A stretch of 5,243 bases of DNA, taken from positions 1 through 5,243 of the forward strand of contig JBILFK010000116.1 of the NCBI GenBank assembly GCA_044351685.1, in the 5' to 3' direction. Below, piece by piece: positions 5,191 through 5,243 of this stretch (the first letter of the stretch is position 1; every line of letters starts with the position of its first letter). The notes under the pieces were generated by a model. That model searched no databases. It had not been told where the DNA came from and was given only the letters and a program-made list of their open reading frames with translations. The translations under genes were made by a program, and so were the position numbers. This DNA is from JALHRI01 sp044351685. Its GTDB lineage: Bacteria; Pseudomonadota; Alphaproteobacteria; Rickettsiales; UBA3002.

Positions 5191-5243
5191 GTTCTAGGTT
5201 CTAGATTGTAGGTTCCTTCACCTTACGCTGGAGAGCGCATGCT
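5191..5243 (+). other. Tail of the window: possible start region of a next gene
   Basis: After the terminator there are two copies of TAGGTTC (5195-5201 and 5209-5215), 14 bases apart. At the edge GGAG (5230-5233) is 5 bases before an ATG at 5239-5241, a spacing like that of the genes to the left. This may be the first codon of another plus-strand gene, but only one complete codon is visible, so no identity can be given. Confidence 0.2.

Overview
The window looks like chromosomal DNA of an alphaproteobacterium with roughly balanced base composition. The main pointers are two DUF2336 proteins (a family found mostly in Alphaproteobacteria) and a VirB2-type pilin whose 'LCNV...GPVG' and 'GKVSWGMA' stretches resemble pilins of Rickettsiales and similar deep-branching or host-associated lineages. 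The exact order cannot be fixed from this sequence. There is no rRNA, tRNA, insertion sequence, phage gene or CRISPR array.

Layout. (1) Positions 1-2104, minus strand: two tandem, collinear DUF2336 paralogues 9 bp apart; the downstream one runs off the left edge. (2) 2105-2266: divergent control region with a 13-bp palindrome, a TATAAC box very close to the DUF2336 start, and a hairpin just before the scoA ribosome binding site. (3) 2267-3736, plus strand: scoA and scoB, the two subunits of a succinyl-CoA:3-ketoacid (acetoacetate) CoA-transferase. They are separated by an unusually long 117-bp gap that is T-poor and can form three small hairpins. (4) 3737-3827: convergent gap with a nested inverted repeat. 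(5) 3828-4537, minus strand: a RidA/YjgF-family gene followed 5 bp later by a 78-aa gene of unknown function. (6) 4538-4806: divergent gap with a recognisable promoter preceded by three 11-bp A-rich repeats. (7) 4807-5133, plus strand: a VirB2/TrbC pilin precursor closed by a strong intrinsic terminator at 5154-5190, so it is probably a one-gene transcript. The last 53 bases may lead into another gene.

The genes do not form one system. ScoAB moves CoA between succinyl-CoA and acetoacetate (ketone-body or polyhydroxybutyrate-linked carbon use). RidA-family proteins are often linked to clearing reactive enamine/imine intermediates. The pilin belongs to a type IV secretion machine whose other parts are not here. 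The DUF2336 pair has no known biochemical role that I can assign. I found no convincing new multi-gene system. The best leads are the structured scoA-scoB spacer, the phased repeats ahead of the stand-alone virB2 gene, and the RidA-coupled orphan gene.
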